This document shows, one piece after another, positions 29,395 through 33,185 of a stretch of 33,185 nt of DNA. The notes under the pieces are model-generated. The model searched no databases, had not been told where the DNA came from, and saw only the letters and a program-made list of their open reading frames with translations. The stretch lies in NCBI GenBank assembly GCA_037447605.1, contig CM074809.1:163898-197082 (forward strand), in the 5' to 3' direction. This DNA is from Zygnema circumcarinatum. Lineage: Eukaryota; Streptophyta; Zygnematophyceae; Zygnematales; Zygnemataceae. The position numbers and the translations under genes are program-made. Within the stretch, counting starts at the first letter, position 1. Each line of letters opens with the position of its first letter.

Positions 29395-31035
29395 CATTTG
29401 TTTCAGTCCTTGGTGCGTATTGCCTGGCTGTTTGGGGCAGGTTGCAGAAGAGTTTAACCATTTGCTATATACACAACTCGAAAATCAACGGCAGGTGAGA
29501 TCTTTTACAACTAATAATGAAAACCTTTTCCAAGAGAAAATTATAGTCATCTTCTAAACAATTGAGAAACGAAATCCGAAAACGTGCGTGGAGCTCATAT
29601 TTTTCAAAATCTTAAAAAAAACCGGCAATATAAAGGGGTCTAAATCAACAGGAAGAACAAGAAAAATGTAAAGCTCGCAGAATTGAACACCCATTACTTG
29701 GTACATTGACTATGATTTGAAGCCTGAAACTCTATTTTTTTTTCCTGTTTCTTGTTAATTATTTCTCTCTCCCAGTACTTTGAAGGACTTCTTGCGGAAG
29801 CAAAGGCAGAAAGAGAGCAAATAATTTCCTCCACGGTGGAACGATCAGTCAGTTTGAAGCTGCAGAAGATGAATTCTCGGTTGGAAAAGGCGGAGAGGGA
29901 GAGAGAGAAAGCAGTGAGAGAGATGGAGAGGATGCAGAAAGTGGAGAAGGAGCGCGATGATTTACTACAGGTACGTTAAAAAAATAAAAGCCCAATAGGA
30001 CAATTTCTATGTTCAGTTCATTCCTCAATACCTTTTTGAGTTTTCACGCTCAGTCTTTACTAAAATTTAGGGGGAAGCTTTGGGTTGGTTGAATTTCAGC
30101 TAAATTCAGGACTGAGTGCGAATTTGAAGGACCGAAATCAGAGGCTGAGAGAGCAGGAGGCGAGGTGAGAGGGGGCATCACTCGCCAATTTATTTTCCTT
30201 CTGTTCTTTTCTGCGCTCTCTCCGTGTTACGGAAAATTAGAAATGTGTTTGTCGTTGTTTCTTATCAGAAAAAGCGTTTCTTGCGTTTACTGGGAGTGAG
30301 TGAAAAAAATTTAAGCATGGAAGTGTCGATCTGAAAGCTTAGAGGATGCTGCCAAAGTGGGAGGGATGGAGAGGGGGAGAGAGAGTGGTAGAGGAGAGAG
30401 AGAGGGAGGGAGAGAGAAAGAGAGGGGCAAGAGGGAAAGGAAGTGGGAGAGGGCGAGGGGGATGGAGGTGGAAGTGAGAGAGGGGGATGGGGAGGGGCAA
30501 TGGGGAGGGAGGGGGCTGGAATGGTTAAAGGAGGCTTGTTAATTTTACTTAGACAGAAATTCTGATTTGAATGATTCTGATTTTGTTCCGATTTGGGTGT
30601 CGTGATATCGCATTTTTGCAGAGAGGCAGAAACTGTTAAAGAGCGCGACTTGAGAATTGCCGACTTGGAAGAGCAGGTGAGAAAAACGACCAAATTTTAC
30701 ATAGAATAATGTCTTACCGACAGTATGAGCTACATCTTAAAAATATTTTCTTATTCACCACGTAGCCTTGACTTATCATTCTTTTATTTTATGTGCGGAG
30801 AGCACTACTATAATCCCCTTTTGCTCGTATGTTATCATTACACTGATTATTTTTAATGCATTTTTGTTGGCTGCAGGTGCGCGATCTGATGATGTTCATC
30901 GAGGCGCAGAAGATGGTCGAGCAGGTCGGCGCTGCGGGCGGGACCGTGCTCGCCGCGGGGGGGGGAGGGGGAGGGGGAGGAGGGGGCAGCAGGGAGACAA
31001 CAGGGAGGACGCCCAAGAATGGCAGGCGGAGGTGA
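26005..31035 (+). CDS. BRAP2: BRAP2-type RING / ZnF-UBP E3 ubiquitin ligase (12 exons)
   Basis: Exons: 26005-26226, 26597-26712, 27205-27313, 27626-27740, 27886-27983, 28358-28464, 28881-29136, 29441-29494, 29776-29970, 30100-30164, 30622-30676, 30877-31035; 516 aa. Domain order matches BRCA1-associated protein: an N-terminal BRAP2 RNA-recognition-like region ([11 protein letters not shown] to about residue 170), RING-H2 (CTFC from Cys183, [13 protein letters not shown]), ZnF-UBP (CSMC...[13 protein letters not shown]...GHAISHW...[15 protein letters not shown], about 234-305), then a Lys/Glu/Arg coiled coil (about 342-475) and a Gly-rich basic tail. In Arabidopsis, BRIZ1/BRIZ2 of this family form a heteromeric E3 ligase needed for germination. 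The ZnF-UBP binds free ubiquitin C-termini. The first ATG begins the conserved MFSLRIHS. The tail contains a Gly run from a GGGGGA repeat. It is convergent with mago. Confidence 0.93.
28565..28872 (+). repeat. CT/CTCCCT microsatellite in BRAP2-type intron 6
   Basis: About 300 nt of CTCT, CTCCCT and CACTCTC units on the sense strand, ending at the CCGCCTGCAG acceptor. It may act as an overlong polypyrimidine tract. The open frames running through it are artefacts. Confidence 0.9.
29149..29393 (+). repeat. Two (CT)n tracts in BRAP2-type intron 7
   Basis: A pure (CT)n of about 60 nt at 29152-29210 and a second at about 29342-29392, on the sense strand of the intron between donor 29137 and acceptor 29440. 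Confidence 0.9.
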
Positions 31036-32120
31036 TGGGGAGAGGGAGAGGGAGAGGGAGGGGAAGGGGGGGGGGAGGGGAGGGGGAGGGAGGGGGAAGG
31101 AGGAGAGGTTGGATGTGGAGGGGGAAAGAGCGGCAGAGGGAGATCCTTACAGCCTCAATAATGAGAGTGAGAGAGAGAGGAAAGAGAGAGTGAGAGAGCA
31201 GAGAGGGAGAGACAGGAAAGAGAGTGAGAGGGCAGAGAGGGAAAGACAGGAAAGAGAGTAAGAGAGCAGAGAGGGAGAGACAGGAAAGAGAGAGTGGGAG
31301 TGCAAAGAGAGAGAGAGATGAACAAAAGGGAATGTTCATGTGAGTACACAGATCTGTAAATTTGTACAGGCATTGCGGAATATTTTTAAGGGGGAAGCTT
31401 TTGAGGGGGAAACGTCGAGCACAAGAGGCGCATCCGTTTTATTGTAATTCATAGAGAAAGAATGGGACTTGACCTACGAGGTGACCCTTCATTCCGAACC
31501 CTTCAATCCCATGCACCCTGTCAATCCTAAAACTGTCAGAAAAATCGTAATTTTCCTCAATGGTTCACACAAAATTAGTCGTGAAAACCATAAATCCAGT
31601 GACACTTGTTTACAATAAAAAAACATGTTATTATTATTATTATTATTATATTATTTATTTATTTTTATCTGTGTGGGCACCAATTAGTGTGACCCACACC
31701 ATGCTAAGTGTGGTCCACACTATTAGAAAGAGACCGGGTAAAAACAAAAGAAGTTCGCAACAAATAGGGTGTGGGCGGCCCACACAAAATACGAGGATCA
31801 GAGTACCATGTTAGAATACAAATTCATACAGAAAAAAACACCAAAAGCGACCAATGATCATTAGTAAGAAGGTCAACTTCAAATGATGAGCAAAGGCCTA
31901 CAGGTTGTGCCGTCAGCATCATCATATCAGGGAATACTGGCCTCCACCACTCACAAAGTGACAACTGTCAGGCTCCGTACAATGCGTTGGTTTCTCCTAT
32001 ACAATCTAAGCACAAGGTTCAGGGTTAGAGAGACACTCAGACTGCCAGACTGGGGGAATGGAATGAAGGAAAAAAAAAGGACTCCGACACAAGCCGAAAT
32101 TTTGGGGTACATATCTCTAC
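31036..32120. other. 3' UTR / intergenic region between convergent BRAP2-type and mago genes
   Basis: Holds GA-rich repeats directly after the BRAP2-type stop codon (31036-31320), including units like AGAGAGGGAGAGACAGGAA repeated about three times, a (TTA)n run at about 31628-31650, and a GTGTGGGC...CCCACAC inverted-repeat block (31669-31787). No exon is supported. Confidence 0.5.
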
Positions 32121-32620
32121 TCAAATGGGTTTAATCTTGAAATGGAGACCGATGAGAGAGAACACAAAACACTTCAAATCCTGCAAACAACAACAAAATA
32201 ATTTGCAGAAAACAACAATATCGGATCAGATTCTGTCTGGATATATGGTAAATTCTAAAATTTATACACTATCCCTCACCCTGTTTTTGCCCATTAGTTG
32301 TGTGTTTTTTTCTTTTATCTTTGAAGTGAAAATTAGAAGAGGTTTCGTCACATCCAACATTTGGGAATCTCTACAGATAAGAAGCAGGCTTACTCGGTTT
32401 AAAAATACTTGTAAGGGTTTGAGTGCAGAAAGGTTCATCGAACCTGGACGAGATAGTAAAAGATTCGAAGGCCTTCCGGATCTTTGCTGCTTTGAACATC
32501 AACAAGTGATCCGATTTTCGCCGTCGTAAAAGAAATGTGTTCATTGCCCATCACAATTTCCAGTTCTTGCCGACCGACTCGGTCAGGTTCTGGCCAGTTG
32601 TTGTCATCTTCTTTCATGAC
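32121..32620 (-). CDS. MAGO: Mago nashi, exon-junction-complex subunit (last two exons, 5' part outside the window)
   Basis: Exons in coding order: 32620-32444 and 32180-32121, joined phase 0 across a GT-AG intron, giving the C-terminal 78 residues of a protein that is normally about 145-150 aa. The sequence [20 protein letters not shown], the [19 protein letters not shown] block and the end [12 protein letters not shown] are almost invariant in Mago across eukaryotes. Mago pairs with Y14 and clamps eIF4A3 on spliced mRNA in the exon junction complex, in the nucleus and cytoplasm. The acceptor at 32621 (TTGCATTTTAG) is good. The missing N-terminal exon(s) should lie right of 33185, because no matching sequence is seen in 32621-33185. 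Confidence 0.95.
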
Positions 32621-33185
32621 CTAAAATGCAAAACACAAAAGAAAAAAATCATGGGCTTCATAACTACTGGCTTTCATTTGGGGGTAAAAAAATAAGCCAC
32701 TGAGACACCTATCTTGGCTTTTCTCTACTCTTGAAGTAAGACGGCTAAAAAATCTTTTTTTTTCCGATCTTGAAAGAGGGAGAGGAGAGACAGGAGAGCA
32801 GGGAGAAAAGAGGGAGAGAGTGAGAGAAAGAGATTAGTGCCGAGAGATGGAGACAAAAGAAAGAGGGCCTGTGAGAAAGAGAGAGGGAGAGAGAGAGGCA
32901 GAGAGAGAGGGAGAGAGCGAGAGGGAGAGAAGAGTAAAACCCCAAAGATTAAGATCTGAACCTAATCACCGTATGATTCTCTACATCCTGAGCAGCCCCA
33001 AAAATGAAATTGCAACGACCCTTTGCAACCCTAAAACTGCTTGAAGACCTAAAACTGTCCGAAACCTCTCATTCCAATCTGTGCAGCAGAAACCCATCAG
33101 CACAGAAACCCTAAACACTCTGATAGCATCGACCCAACTGAAATCCAACTGAAATAAAAACCCTACCCTAACCCCCTACCCCCCG
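32621..33185. other. Probable mago intron
   Basis: GA-rich on the + strand at about 32775-32935, which is CT-rich on the mago sense strand, followed by sequence with AACCCTAAA and CCCTACCCTAACCCC motifs near the right edge. No Mago N-terminal coding sequence is recognisable. Confidence 0.55.

Noticed and set aside
28534-29457. Long Ser/Leu/Pro-rich open frame (307 codons)
   Set aside because: It runs through CT microsatellite introns in the wrong frame for part of its length. The real BRAP2-type exons at 28881-29136 and 29441-29494 are defined by conserved ZnF-UBP and coiled-coil sequence and clean splice sites.
1-33185. tRNA or rRNA genes
   Set aside because: No cloverleaf with a GGTTCGAATCC-type arm and no rRNA-like conserved block was recognised on either strand by eye. 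A covariance-model scan would settle it.

Overview
This is nuclear DNA from a eukaryote of the green-plant lineage. Every gene is split by GT-AG introns, there are TTTAGGG-type (plant) telomere-like motifs, and the gene set is plant-like: a NEN-type exonuclease, a ZTP29-type zinc transporter, an atypical plant bHLH factor, a BRAP2-type RING/ZnF-UBP ligase and Mago nashi. A streptophyte alga or early-diverging land plant fits best; the species cannot be read from the window. Introns, untranslated regions and intergenic DNA are saturated with CT/GA microsatellites, so most long Ser/Leu/Pro or Gly/Glu/Arg open frames are artefacts.

Layout. 195-249 (+): probable last exon of a RING-H2 gene that enters from the left. 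1099-3751 (-): a seven-exon membrane-anchored FkbM-type methyltransferase gene, convergent with the first. 3752-8918: gene-free, repeat-rich DNA holding two adjacent related foldback DNA transposons (4519-5238 and 5263-6208, the second with a perfect 8-bp target duplication), four copies of a ~130-nt dispersed repeat with conserved hairpins, and microsatellites. 8919-12418 (+): eight-exon NEN-type DEDDh exonuclease. 12419-16263: intergenic DNA and probable 5' UTR, with W-box clusters and long GA tracts. 16264-21314 (+): six-exon atypical bHLH factor with an unusually long low-complexity N-terminal part. 22325-25016 (+): six-exon ZIP zinc transporter, flanked by degenerate GTATCG-type repeats in opposite orientations and followed by a telomere-like array. 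26005-31035 (+): twelve-exon BRAP2-type E3 ligase. 32121-32620 (-): the last two exons of mago nashi, whose 5' part lies beyond the right edge.

Exon models were joined by hand, matching splice phase at every junction. Each complete model gives an uninterrupted frame from ATG to stop (324, 606, 898, 285 and 516 aa). The weak points are the exon 2/3 acceptor of the methyltransferase, the exon 6/7 donor of the exonuclease and the 5' end of the bHLH gene. The genes are functionally unrelated housekeeping or regulatory loci; no operon-like logic applies. The most unusual material is in the repeats: the foldback pair, the structured dispersed repeat, and purine/pyrimidine tracts whose strand often follows that of the gene.
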